From: Rhizaria sp. SCN 62-66
Taxonomy: Eukaryota > Rhizaria, unplaced
Direction: 5' to 3'
NCBI GenBank assembly: GCA_001724265.1
Contig: MEDY01000266.1
Location: 1-42,433 of the forward strand
Length of the DNA stretch: 42,433 nucleotides
The notes beneath the pieces are model-generated. The model was not told the DNA's origin. It searched no databases and saw only the letters and a program-made list of their open reading frames with translations. Each line of letters begins with the position of its first letter. Position 1 is the first letter of the stretch. Below are positions 1-9,520 of this stretch, piece by piece. Position numbers and translations under genes: made by a program.

Positions 1-1
1 C

Positions 2-145
2 AAGAACAACGGCACCTCTGTCCAGGTCCCCATCCACACCTCCAACGTCGTCGTCACCGACCTCTACATGAACGGCTCCCGCCAGTCCATCCTCAACCGC
101 AAGAACCGTGCCAACGGCAACGGCAAGAAGGTTGCCCTCGACTAA
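2..145 (+). CDS. RPL26: 60S ribosomal protein uL24 (RPL26), C-terminal part
   Basis: This is the last 47 codons of a gene that enters from the left edge; the frame from position 2 runs to TAA at 143-145. The product is a structural protein of the cytosolic large ribosomal subunit, near the exit tunnel. The visible part contains the family signature VPIHTSNVVVTDLYMN followed by a basic stretch with ILNRKN, matching the part of eukaryotic RPL26 where an IHPSNVVIT-type strand precedes a DRxxILERK-type tail. The tail ends earlier and is more Asn/Gly/Lys-rich than in animals. The gene converges on the CEP19-like gene, with about 210 bp between the stop codons. The 5' part lies outside the window, so introns there cannot be judged. 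Family assignment is by recognised motifs only. Confidence 0.8.
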   Translation, partial: KNNGTSVQVPIHTSNVVVTDLYMNGSRQSILNRKNRANGNGKKVALD

Positions 146-358
146 GTCGTTCGACAGTCCTCTCACGTGAAACACAAAGACAATACAACGTACTTTTGAC
201 CCCACCAAAAAAAGCTCCAGAATATCTATCAAATAGATATGTAAATGTATTGATCCTTACCATGGCCGTTGTTATTTTCGCTATATATATTGGTCATTCT
301 ACGTAATTCACTGTCAGTCGGTCACTCTGAGCGTTTCTTTCCTTTGACTCACGTTGCT
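146..358. other. Intergenic space between convergent genes
   Basis: This short AT-rich spacer separates the 3' ends of the RPL26 gene (+) and the CEP19-like gene (-). It must contain both 3' untranslated regions and polyadenylation sites. I see no clear AATAAA at a useful place and no other gene. Confidence 0.6.
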
Positions 359-2970
359 TCAAAAGTCGTCATCGTCATCATCATCATCATCCCACTCGTT
401 CTCCGCCAGCACATCCGTAACGAACTCGACCCGCTTGTCGTACTCGAACCCCTCGTCGCCGGGCTTAAGCTGGTTCTTCTCGAACACCTCATTCATGAGT
501 TCCTTGGCCTGCTGCAGCACATGCGGGTCCACGCGGTTCAGATCGCCCAGCGCCGCCACAGCCTCGGGCAGGCCGTCCGCAACACCCCCCGCCGCAGACG
601 CGGACGCAGAGGGCTTGGTGCCCGCACCGGAGACACCGCTATTGCTCATAGGCTTCTTGGTGACGGAGTGAGCGGCCAGCAGCTCGAGGCTGTCATCAGC
701 GTCGTCGTCGCCGTTGCCGTTGCCGTTACCGGAGATGTTGTCGTTGTGAGCACTCTTCTTAGCAGCGCTGCTATTCACAGCATCAACGTTGGCGTTGATG
801 GTGGCGCTGGCGAGGTTGTCGTTCGAGGTGGTGAAGGCAGGGAGACTGTAGCCGTGGCCATCGGTGTTCGACGCATCGAGCGCGCCAACGTAGCTCAGGT
901 CGTCCATCTGAAGCTCCAAATCGCCCTGCTGCTGCAGCTCGCGGTCGCCGTTATTGTGCGAGTGGCTGCTTGTGTGGCTCTTGTTGTTGTAGTCGTAACT
1001 CATGTCGTCGGCGTCATCCTCGCCGAAACCGCTGATCTTGTTTGCGTTAGCGCCATTAGCGTTGGTGTTGTTGTTGTTGTTGTTGTTCAAAGTGAGACGA
1101 GCGGAGGACGCAGAGTGGTTCAGGCCCCGGCCGAGACCGAGGCCGGCACCGGCGCTCTGAACGTCGTTGTCGTCGTCGTCGCCATAGTTGTTGTTCTTGA
1201 TATTGTTGGTATTGTTTCTAGTGTTGGCGTCAGAGTTGGTGTTTGCGGCGGGCTCAGCGGCGTAGTCCGCGTCGTCGTACTCGAACTCGTACTCATCGTA
1301 CACCTCCTCGACGTTATCACTCACAGCGGCCGTCGTCGCAGCCGAAGTCTTGGTGTTCGCGAGAGCATTGTCGGCACGAGACGCGCTCTTGTCGGCGGTC
1401 GCGGCCGGCGCCGCGCTCACGCGGGGCTTGAACGGGTTGTAGTCGCCGTAGATGTCGTCGTAGCCGTCGTTAGTTGCGTCGGCGGCAGTGCCGCTCGCGT
1501 CATCGTGCTGCTCGCGCTCGTAATGACTGCGAATGACAGCAGCGCCCTCAGCATCAGCGTTGTCGTCATCGTCGCCGTTGCCATCGTCGCCGCCATCGGT
1601 GTGCTTGTACTCGTACTCGTCGCCACCGTTATTGTCGCCGTCGTCGCCGTTACTGTCACCGTCAGCGAAGCGCCCGTGGGCCGACCCAGTGTAGGTAACG
1701 GTGGCCGCGATCTCGGGGCCAAGACCGAGGCCCAGGCCCATGGCGCCGAAACCGTCGTCATCGTCGCCGTTGTTGTTGTTGTTGTTGTTGATGGCGGCGT
1801 CGTCGCCGTCATCGTTAGTACCAGCACCAGCCTCAGCCTCAGGCTCAGGTTCAGGCTCAGGCTTTGTGTGGTGATAGCTGTCACTGGACTTGTTAGAGGC
1901 GCCGGCGACGGTGTTGGAGAGAGACGGCAGCGACTTGAGGGGTGAGAGGGACTTCAGCGGGGGCAGGCCACGCAGAGGCGACAGCACAGTCGCACTCGCG
2001 GCCGGGGCCGCAGCAGCAGCACCAGCAGGAGCAGGAGCACTCGACACAGTAGTGACAGGAGCGGAGACAAGTGGAGCCGAAGCAGTGACGGGGGCATACA
2101 AGTCGTTCAAGTCGTCATCATCGTTGTTGTCGTTATTATTGTTGTCATCGTCGTTAAAGTCCTCAAAACCAAGATCATAGTCGTCCTCCACTGCCGGAGC
2201 AACAGCACCAGCAGGATTAGTGCCCGCGTTGAGGTTGGCGTAAGTACCAGTCGTCGTAGCAGCGGCGGTGGCGGCGACCGGGGACGCGGGCGGCAGCGGG
2301 GGCACTGCGCTGGCCGCCGCAGGGGTTGTCTTGAGGCCGGACAGCTTGAGCGGCGCGAGCGGGCCGCCAGGAGTCGCCACAGACGCAGCAGATGCAGCAG
2401 GAGTAGCAGCAGGAACAGCAGGGGTAGCCGCAGTCGTAGTCGCGGCGGAAGCGCCAGCAGCAGGGGAAACAGCAGTGGCAGCAGTGGGCGAGTGGCGCGG
2501 CGCAACGGTCATGCCGGCCTTGTCGGGGCGGTCGGGGATGCGGCGAGTGAAGAGCACGGTGGCGACCGAGTAGAGGTGCTTGAAGGGCACGATGCTGGGG
2601 GCCAGATAGCGCGGGTGCGCGTCGCGGAGATGCAGCGCAAAGTCAAGCGGCGATGGAAGCGCCATCTCTTCGGGCTGTGAGTGGAAGTGGTAGAGAGAGA
2701 ATGGAAGATGTGAGCGAGCTGCAAGTGAAAAAGAGGAAGTGGACGAAGGAGAAAGAAGCAAGCGAGAGCGAGGTGGAGACTTTGAGAACGTCGACGTACC
2801 GTAATTTCGATTACGCGGAAGCGACGCTTGTCGCCATACTTGAGGTCCTTGTACATCAAGTGCAGGGCAGGCGGCTCAAAGCGGCACGCAAGCTTCTCAC
2901 CGCGCACGCGCGGATGAGGCTCGACAACCTGCTTGAGCGCGGCCTCCAGCCGAGGGTCGGTAGCACTCAT
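359..2970 (-). CDS. CEP19: CEP19-like centrosomal/ciliary-base protein with a giant low-complexity insert
   Basis: There are two exons on the minus strand: 2970-2800 and 2674-359, joined in phase 0, giving 828 residues. CEP19 is a centriole and ciliary-base protein; in animals it recruits the small GTPase RABL2 so that IFT trains can enter the cilium. Residues 1-109 carry the N-terminal half of the family (CRFEPPALHLMYKD around residues 29-42, then RFRVIEIT, then the ALHLRDAHPRYL helix across the splice junction). Residues 768-828 carry the C-terminal half (DLNRVDPHVL, ELMNEVFEKNQ, FEYDKRVEF) and end in a run of Asp plus Phe. The roughly 170 flanking residues equal a whole CEP19, which is about 165 residues in human. 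The 658 residues between are Ala-, Asn- and Asp-rich and look disordered. Start: the ATG at 2970 is the one that makes exon 1 match the family. The identification comes from recognised motifs, not from a search. Confidence 0.8.
2675..2799 (-). other. Intron of the CEP19-like gene (125 bp, phase 0)
   Basis: The donor is GTACGT directly after the Thr57 codon (ACG). The acceptor is a pyrimidine-rich stretch ending CTCACAG, just before CCC-GAA-GAG. Removing it joins the two halves of the conserved CEP19 N-terminal region without shifting the frame. Reading through it instead replaces the conserved RVIEIT-PEEM junction with unrelated sequence. Confidence 0.85.
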
Positions 2971-3629
2971 CCTATATGCGTCGAGACAAGAAACGTAAGA
3001 TATTTAATTAAAAGAACAAAGTATTTAAAGTGAGTCAATCATCATATTTGAAAGAAACCTTATCTTGATGCGTTTACATTCCTGTGTAGCTCTGACTTGT
3101 TCGTTCACGCCGTTGGGTTCCTCTTTGCAAGTTTGCCTCGGCCTGCCGTCATGTTACGCTTGCGGCAGTCACAGCACATGATAATGAACACGCATGAGGA
3201 GCACGTTTGAAAAACAAGTCAATTTATTAATAAGAATTACTATGTTGCGTTCAAATAAACGCTGTAAGTTCGACATATACAATCGAACAAGGTTAAAATA
3301 GTCGTATAAGAAAAGTAGTAATCAACATCGGACGCTATGGTTATACACACCTCAGCAGTTCAAATCATTCTTAAGCTTTAACATCAGCACAGAAAAACCT
3401 TGAAAAAGTAGTACAACAAGGAACACAGCAGACACTCAACGTCTTTTCTCGCATCCGCCCAACAATTCCATTTGCAATCTAGAAAATCAATAAATCCACC
3501 TACCCTGCCCTCCGTTTGTGTTGTTTCGATAATAAAAGTTTTGCACAAGGCAATAAACGCCGCGCATGACTCCGCCAAGCAAGTCACCGCAATTGTGCCC
3601 TTTAGTGTACATGTACATAGAACATCCGC
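2971..3629. other. Intergenic region without a recognisable gene
   Basis: This AT-rich stretch lies between the start of the CEP19-like gene and the stop of the next minus-strand gene. It must hold the CEP19 promoter and the 3' UTR of the MGGCG gene. A CTGCCG/CGGCAG inverted repeat near 3149-3174 can form a short hairpin of unknown meaning. Short open frames here, such as a 67-codon one on the minus strand at 3384-3587, have no coding character. Confidence 0.5.
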
Positions 3630-6600
3630 TCACCGGCGCGTCTTGAACGCGGGCGTGAGCGAGAGCGTGGCCGGCACGTAGTACTGACCCTGCAGGTTGG
3701 GCTGCGTGCTGTCATTAGCGTCCTCGTCGCCGTCGTCCTCGCTGTCGCGCCGCGGCCGGAACGCCACGAGCGGCGTCTCACCCCCGCTGCCCGCGCCGGG
3801 CTCGCCGGGGAGCTGTGCACCGCCCGGTCCGCCCGCCTTGGGCCGCGGCGTGAAGGCGCTGCCCATGACGCGCGACGTGTCCGCGCCCGCGCCTCTGTCG
3901 CCGCCGCCGGCAGAGCTGGCGCCGCCGCCGGTGCTGCCGCCCGCGCCGCCCGCGGACCCGCTGCTGCCGAACTGGCCCGACGAGACGCCGAACTGGCCGC
4001 CCGGCGTGCGGTTCGCGCGCAGTGAGCTCAGCGAGCCGCGGTCGCCGTTGCCGCCGGCGCCGCCCGCGCCAGCGCCGTTGCGCGCGGGCATGCCGAAGTT
4101 GGGGGTCGCGCTGCCGCGGGGGCCGGGGAAGCTGCCAAGACTCGCGCCGAACGTGTTGTTGTTGTTGTTGTTGTTGTAGGAGCCGTTGTTGCGGTGGATG
4201 TGGAACGAGCCCGTCTGGTCGGCGCTGTTGCCGGCGCCGTAGCCGCTGCCGAGCACGGCGCCGCCCTGTCTGTAGCTGTTGTTGTAGCCGGCGCGCGACT
4301 GGCCGTGGCCGGACTCAGAGTCGCTGGTGCTCTCTTCCCCCGAAGCGCCGGCGCCGCTGCGGCGCGCGCCGGCGCCGGCGGCGCGGCGGTCGGCGGGCGA
4401 GCCCGCGCCGGCGACGCCAAAGGGCGCGAAGGGGCTCATGCCGCTGAGGCTCGCACTGCTGCCGTGGAGCCCGCTGGCGTGGCTGCTGCCCGCGCCGCCG
4501 CGGCCGCGCATGCCCGCGCGCTCGGGCGACCACGACAGCGCATCCGTGTGGCGCACGCCGCCCGTGCTGCCGTGCGCGCTGCTCGCGGCGGCGGACGCGG
4601 CGAGAGCGGCAGCGGCGGCGGCGGCGGCGGCGTCCTCATCGGCCTTGGCGCGCGCGGCCTCAGCCTCTGCAGCCTCGCGGGCCGCGGCGTCGGCGTCGGC
4701 CCCAGCACCGACGCCGGTCTCGGCGCCAGTCTGGGCGCGGCGAGCGGCCTCAGCCTGCTCGGCGGTGGCGCGCGCGGAGGCGACGAGGTCGACGCCGCTG
4801 ACGTTGTTAAGGTTGTCGCCGTCGCCGTCGAAGCTCTGCTCCAGGAACTGTGCCGTGCCGTCAGCGCCGTCGGCGCCATTGGCACCGGAGCCGGCGGCGT
4901 TGGAGTTGGGGCTGCGGCCGCCGCCCGCTGTCGCGGCCAGCAGCGTGGCCGCGGCGGCAGACAGCAGGTCGTCCTCGTCGTCGTTGCCGTTACTACCAGA
5001 GCTCTTGCCCTTGCGGCTCCCGTCGGCGTCGGCCTCGGCAGCATCCTTTGCGGCGGCAGCCAAAGCCTCGTCCTCGGCGTCGGCGGCGGCCTTGGCGGCG
5101 GCGCGCTGCTCATCGGTGAGGCCGTCTTCGCCGATGAGGCCGATAACGGTGCCGTTGGCGCCAGTGCGCGCACCCGCAAGCCTGAGGAAAGTAGAATGCA
5201 GGACAAAGTACACCAAAAAAAGGTATGTAAGTGATTATTAAAACAAAAATACATTAATGAAATTGAGATGTCATCATAGAAACACTTCATAAGACAACAA
5301 TAGACCAAAAACGTTTTGCTCTACACGAGCAAGAGTCAAGAGCAAGAATCAATGTTTGAACGTACTTAGCAGCTGCGGCAGAGACGCTCTCCCAGCGTCC
5401 GTGACCGGACATGACCCAGAGCTGCCTGCCGCCGCCGGCCGCGGCCCTGCCGGTGACGCGCGCGGGCACGACGACGCCGCTGTCGCCGACGCCAACGGGC
5501 ATCTGCACCAGCACAGGTTCGCGCGCGGTCGCGGCCAGCATATCCTGCGCGGCCGCGGCGTCGAGCGCCGGGTCGGCCGAAAAGTCGCCCGTGGCGGCCG
5601 CGCGCTTGAGCGAGTTCGCGATGCGGCCCAGCGCGCGGCGCGCGTCGGCATTGGCGGCCAGCGGGCGGCGCGCGGCCTGCAGCTCGGCGGCCACGTACTG
5701 CGCCAGCGACGGGTACTCGTCGGTCACACTCACGGGCTCGGGTGCGTACAGCAGCGCGTCCGAGTTGGCGCGCGCGCGGCGCGGGGGGCGCGGCGACGCG
5801 GCGGCGGCGTTGCCGGCGGTGGCGCCGTCGTCGATAATGCTGCTGGCGTGGTGGTTGTGGGCGTTGAAACCGGTGTAGAAGGTGTTGTTGTTGGTGTTGT
5901 TGAGGTCGCTGTTGAACGGCTCCGGGTCCGCCTCGGCCCCCAGCGCCGCCGCAGCCGCCGCGTAGTGCCGCTCAGCCTCCCTGCGCGCGGCCAGCAGCGG
6001 CGCGATCGTCGTGGCGGGTGCGGGGCCGACCATCGCGCTGAGGCCCGAGGCCGTGATGTGCGCCGTTTGGTTCAGCGCGCGCAGCGAGCGGTCCATGGCG
6101 ACGATGTCGAGGCCGCCCAGCGCGGCGCGCCACCCCGACGGCGCGGGCGGCGATGCCAGAAGCTCCTCGGCCGCGGCCACGGCCACGGCGTTGCGCTCCG
6201 TCGCCGCGGCCGACTCGTCGTTGGTCTGGGTTCCGTCGCCCTTGCCCTCGCCCTCGCCGCCGGTCTGATCGAGCGCGATGGACGCGTTGACGGCGGCGGT
6301 GCGATCCAGCAGCGCGGCGCGCGCGTTGGACGTGGCGTTGACGTCGACGTCGACGTCGAGCTCGGCGCGGTCCACCAGCAGCGCGTCGATCGAGTTCGCG
6401 CGCGGGCGGTGCGCGCGACCCAGCCCCACCGTGCCGGTGGCGGCGGCGCCCGACGCGGCCTTGCCCTTGCGGGAGCGCGCGTTCGAGGCGTTAAGGCCAC
6501 TGGCGTTGGCGCCATCAGCAGTCACGTCAGCATCGTTGTTATCCTTGTCCTTGTTATTGTCGGCGTCGGCGTTCGCGTCGTTGTTGTTACCGTCACCGTT

Positions 6601-7242
6601 GCCGTCGCCGTCAACAGCGTCAGCGTCAGCGTCGTCCGTGGTGCGCGGGCGGCGGCCGATGAGCGGCACAGGCGCGGGGAGCGAGTCGATCAAAAAGTGG
6701 AAGTCGCTGGCGTAGACGTCGCGCTGTTGCGCACGCTGCTGCTGTTGCTGCAGCAGAGCGGCCTCCTCGCGCTCGCGACGCTCGCGCTCCTCGTTCTCCT
6801 GACGTTCGCGCTCCGCGGCGGCAAGCGCGGCGGCCGCGGCGGCCTCGGCGGCGGCAGCGGCCTCAAGGGCAGCGGCGGCAGCGACTGCTGCAGTGGCGGC
6901 GGCAGCGGCGGCTTCAGCATCGGCGGCAGCCTTGCTCGCAGCCGCAGCACGAGCAGCGGCAGCCTTTGTGGCCTGAGCCTGAGCCTCGGTCTCGATCGTG
7001 AGGCTGATTGAGTCGGCCTGAAGCGCCTCATCGTCCTCAAGGATGGTGGAAACGGCGGCGGTTGTGATGAGACGCGGAGGCACGTAAGGGGTCACGCATT
7101 GATTGCGGATGAACCGGCGAGGCCGTGCACGGTGTGCCTCATTGACTTGTGTCTTCCACCACTCGTTGCGGATGGTGCGCTCGCCCTGGGGGTCGTCACG
7201 ACCGACAGGTTGCTCCGTTACGACGGACCCACAGCCACCCAT
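3630..7242 (-). CDS. Unrecognised 1142-residue protein with a possible N-myristoylation start (MGGCGS)
   Basis: There are two exons, 7242-5366 and 5181-3630, joined in phase 2 to give a Lys codon. I do not recognise the family. Start choice: an ATG 111 bases upstream at 7353 is in frame, but the ATG at 7242 opens a MGGCGS sequence, as in N-myristoylated and S-palmitoylated proteins, so I prefer it. Residues 1-70 look folded or conserved (RNEWWKTQVNEAHRARPRRF, then CVTPYVPPRL). About residues 84-175 are an Ala/Glu/Arg/Gln-rich helix, probably coiled coil, followed by DFHFLIDSLPAPVPLIGRR. The rest is low complexity (Asn/Asp, Ala, Gly). Two short segments resemble each other, RPRANSIDALL and RRARANSDALLY, and both look like basophilic kinase or 14-3-3 sites. 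If acylated, it would sit on a membrane; this is inference. The C-terminus is YYVPATLSLTPAFKTRR. Confidence 0.75.
5182..5365 (-). other. Intron of the MGGCG gene (184 bp, phase 2)
   Basis: The donor is again GTACGT, after ...GCT-AA. The acceptor is TTTCCTCAG before GCTTGCGGG. The join makes AA|G (Lys) and continues in the long downstream frame (LAGARTGANG). The intron is visibly AT-richer than both flanks and contains stops in the reading frame. Confidence 0.85.
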
Positions 7243-7877
7243 GTGCTTGACTCTCGCGCTCTTGCGTGCTGCGCCAGAAGGCTCGTTGTGCAAAGAGGAA
7301 GAAACCTCCTGATGTGAGGAGGAAAAAAGAAGCTGGACACAGATGGGCGACACAAAAGACGGTAAGTTGTGGCTAGACTCCGGGAGAATGTGCTAGAGAG
7401 AGAAAACGGTCGTTAAATCGGGACAGTCCATGCGCACCCGCCGAATCGATGCAGACGCTTTGAATCAGGTTTTTCTGAAAATTTAAAATTATGACAATTA
7501 GCACATCGTTAACTTAAACACCACAAAAAAAGTAGAAGCTACTGTAAACGCTCGAATGCCGAGAACTTGCTTGAATTTTGGCAGCCTCGAAGGTCATCCT
7601 GCTGAGGTTAGCTCCAGATGCCGACCTAAACGAGAATCAACAATTTTCTACATCCCACAACAATTAGATGGGGATCGAATCCCGTAAAACGCATAATTAA
7701 CGTAACCAGGTTCACTTCAGTATTCTAATGAATCAAAAAAGATTGTCTATAGCCTAAAAGGGCTCAATTCTATGAACAGAGCAAACGGCTATAGATGCAG
7801 AATCCAGTCTTTAAATGTATACAAGGTGATTCAAAGACCCTGTTTTGTCGATTTTGCAAATGAAATCGATCTTACCA
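7243..7877. other. AT-rich intergenic region upstream of the MGGCG gene
   Basis: This stretch holds the promoter and 5' leader of the minus-strand MGGCG gene and the approach to the first tRNA-His gene. No coding sequence is supported. A sequence resembling a pol III B box (GATCGAATCC, near 7672) is present but cannot be folded into a tRNA. Confidence 0.5.
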
Positions 7878-7947
7878 GCTGGTGTAGTATAGTGGTAGAA
7901 CACAAGACTGTGATTCTTGCAACCCGGGTTCGTTTCCCGGCACTAGC
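7878..7947 (+). tRNA. tRNA-His (anticodon GTG), copy 1
   Basis: A complete cloverleaf can be drawn. The 7-bp acceptor stem is GCTGGTG with CACTAGC and includes one G-U pair. The anticodon stem CAAGA/TCTTG is perfect, with loop CTGTGAT carrying anticodon GTG. The T arm is CCGGG-TTCGTTT-CCCGG. There is no intron, and no G at position -1 (A precedes), so the His-specific G would be added after transcription, as is usual in eukaryotes. It is identical to the two other copies in the window. Confidence 0.95.
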
Positions 7948-7951
7948 ATAC

Positions 7952-7956
7952 TTTTT
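7952..7956 (+). terminator. Pol III terminator of tRNA-His copy 1
   Basis: A run of five T lies four bases after the end of the mature tRNA. Confidence 0.75.
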
Positions 7957-8010
7957 GTTGCTCAGTTGTCTGCTCACACAAGTGAGTAACGAGTGTCCAA
8001 AGCTCAATCA

Positions 8011-8080
8011 GCTGGTGTAGTATAGTGGTAGAACACAAGACTGTGATTCTTGCAACCCGGGTTCGTTTCCCGGCACTAGC
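8011..8080 (+). tRNA. tRNA-His (anticodon GTG), copy 2
   Basis: The 70-base gene is identical to the copy 133 bp upstream. The acceptor, D, anticodon (CAAGA/TCTTG, loop with GTG) and T arms all pair. The flanks differ from those of copy 1, so only the tRNA itself is conserved. Confidence 0.95.
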
Positions 8081-8085
8081 ATATC

Positions 8086-8090
8086 TTTTT
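8086..8090 (+). terminator. Pol III terminator of tRNA-His copy 2
   Basis: A run of five T lies five bases after the mature end of the tRNA. Confidence 0.75.
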
Positions 8091-8453
8091 GGAACAGGTT
8101 TTCTTGCAGCAGCGCTGTCCTGGACTCTATCTTTTTGTTCGCCACTTCCTTACTCACCCGCATGCCGCGGCAATGTTGGCCGTGCTAACGGCGCGCAATC
8201 ACAAGGCATGTTTCTGGCGTTACGCCCGGAGTTAAACCTATCAACTTGTGTGCCTTACGATACAACTTACGTGCATTCGACGGCAACATGTTGCATTTTC
8301 ATTTCAATAAAAGTGATCGTGAAGTCGCTTGTGTATTAAGTTGACTTGCTATGCCAAGATCTTTTCGACGTCGTGACACATGTCAGTGAGCTCATGGTCA
8401 CTGCAACAGTGCGGCATAGCGTATTGCTGTCGCGCGTGTGAGTGTGTTTCAGT
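8091..8453. other. Intergenic region, no gene seen
   Basis: This stretch contains the spacer after tRNA-His copy 2 and the probable 3' UTR of the small Ala-rich gene on the minus strand. An AATAAA hexamer (plus strand, in TTTCAATAAAAGTG near 8307) is present but has no obvious plus-strand gene to serve. Confidence 0.4.
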
Positions 8454-8834
8454 TTACTTCTTGCTTGAACCTTGCGCTGATGAGCCCTTGGCAGCTGAGC
8501 CTTGCTGCTGTGCGGCTGAGCGCTGCGCAGCTGCTGCACTCCTGGTCGCGGCAGCACTCTCCGCTGCTGCAGAGCGCTGTACTCCGGCAGCGCTCTTGAC
8601 AGCCGCTGCGCCCTGCGCCGCTGCAGAGCGTTGAGCCTCCGCTCCGCGCTGCACTCCTGCCGCTGTCTGGGCAGCGGCTGAGCGCTGCGCTGCGGCAGCG
8701 TTCTGTTGCGCTCCTGTCGAGCGCTGCGAGTGCGAACCAGATTGCTTCATTAGGCTGTTGCGTGCTGAAGTGTGGGGAACGGATGGAGATGCTGAGTGAG
8801 TGATCTTGGTCTCATCACATAGTCCTGACTTCAA
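8454..8834 (-). CDS. Small Ala/Gln/Ser/Arg-rich protein with four 18-residue repeats
   Basis: This 126-codon frame encodes a small basic protein that I do not recognise. Residues 43-114 are four consecutive 18-residue units whose QRSAA core recurs in exact register, with Arg at 51, 69, 87 and 105. Since 18 residues make five turns of alpha helix, these Arg residues would line one face of a long helix. The C-terminus is SSAQGSSKK. A TATAAATA sequence lies about 50 bases upstream, and the frame ends with a normal stop. Another in-frame Met is at residue 29. No signal peptide is seen. It could be a small nucleic-acid-binding, stress or structural protein. It could also be non-coding repeat DNA that happens to be open, but the exact 54-bp period and the TATA box favour a gene. 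Confidence 0.5.
   Translation of the reverse strand: MKSGLCDETKITHSASPSVPHTSARNSLMKQSGSHSQRSTGAQQNAAAAQRSAAAQTAAGVQRGAEAQRSAAAQGAAAVKSAAGVQRSAAAESAAATRSAAAAQRSAAQQQGSAAKGSSAQGSSKK
8493..8708 (-). repeat. Four imperfect tandem repeats of 54 bp
   Basis: These repeats encode residues 43-114 of the small Ala-rich protein. The units differ at many positions but keep the codons for the QRSAA core in the same place, suggesting selection on the protein. Confidence 0.65.
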
Positions 8835-8879
8835 TGAAAATAATGCACTTCAAATCAACTTAAACAAACAAACAATACT

Positions 8880-8887
8880 TATTTATA
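8880..8887 (-). promoter_or_regulatory. TATA-like box of the small Ala-rich gene
   Basis: The minus strand reads AGATATAAATAAG here, about 50 bases upstream of the ATG at 8834. Spacing and sequence fit a core promoter, but there is no transcript evidence. Confidence 0.4.
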
Positions 8888-8961
8888 TCTCCAGAGGAAG
8901 TGAGCTTGATCATAAACAATGTCAAATTGACTTGAGTCAACCTCAGGTCAACGCCAGGTCA

Positions 8962-9105
8962 TGAGTTCTTTCACAACTTGCTCACGGTCGTCAATGTTGC
9001 CACATCATGACACGTGCTGACTTGAAGAAGAACTGAGTTCTTTCACAACCTGCTCACGGTTGCCAATGTTGCCACATTATTACACGGACTGACTTAAAGA
9101 AGAAC
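8962..9105. repeat. Tandem duplication of a 72-bp non-coding unit
   Basis: Copies are at 8962-9033 and 9034-9105, each beginning TGAGTTCTTTCACAAC and ending in AAGAAGAAC, or AAAGAAGAAC in the second copy. They differ at a small number of scattered positions. The unit contains several TGAC/GTCA-type half-sites. No open frame spans it. Its role is unknown. Confidence 0.8.
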
Positions 9106-9330
9106 ACTGTACTCGCTCATGTTGCTACTCTATCACGAAACTCAACAAGCGTGCATGTGCAAATTTGAGAAGAAAAAAAGCTTAATAAACCTATTCTTCC
9201 TGACAAAGATGCTGTATTAATACGCGTCATCCAATCGCATTCGTTTATAATTACAACACCTCTGAGACTTATTACGAGCATGAGTCTGTCGTCGTCAAAA
9301 CGCCTCGGTTTCGCTTACATTCGGGAGCTT

Positions 9331-9520
9331 TCAGTCGCAGCCGCCGCTATAACCGCAGTAGCCGCCGTAGCTGAACCCGCCGTAGCCCCCGTCTCTATAG
9401 TAGCGAGGATAACCCCAGCTGCCATCACATCCACCTTAACCGAGACCGCGGCCCCCACGCAAAAAGCAAGCCTGACCACCCTTGTGTTTTGCACATGTGC
9501 TCAGCAGCTTGTAATAGTAT
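9331..9520 (-). pseudogene. Decayed relative of the Gly/Trp-rich secreted protein gene
   Basis: On the minus strand a frame ends at TGA 9333-9331 and encodes SWGYPRYY, then GGYGGFSYGGYCGY, then GGCD. This strongly resembles the C-terminus of the intact gene at 17.4-17.7 kb (GWGYPRYGGWGYSGYGCY). Going upstream in the same frame there is a TAA at 9438-9436, preceded by LRGGRGLG. Beyond that the sequence no longer resembles a Gly-rich protein or a signal peptide. I therefore read it as a truncated, stop-interrupted copy. Less likely, it is a live gene whose stop falls in an intron. No translated product is claimed. Confidence 0.5.

Noticed and set aside
3054-3180. A possible C/D-box snoRNA (TTGATGC ... 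CTGA) with a nearby hairpin.
   Set aside because: The boxes are imperfect, only about 30 bases apart, and lack a terminal stem.
7590-7690. A pol III B-box-like GATCGAATCC with an A-box-like TAGCTCCAG 60 bases upstream, suggesting a tRNA.
   Set aside because: The T stem pairs only three bases, and no acceptor or anticodon stem can be drawn.
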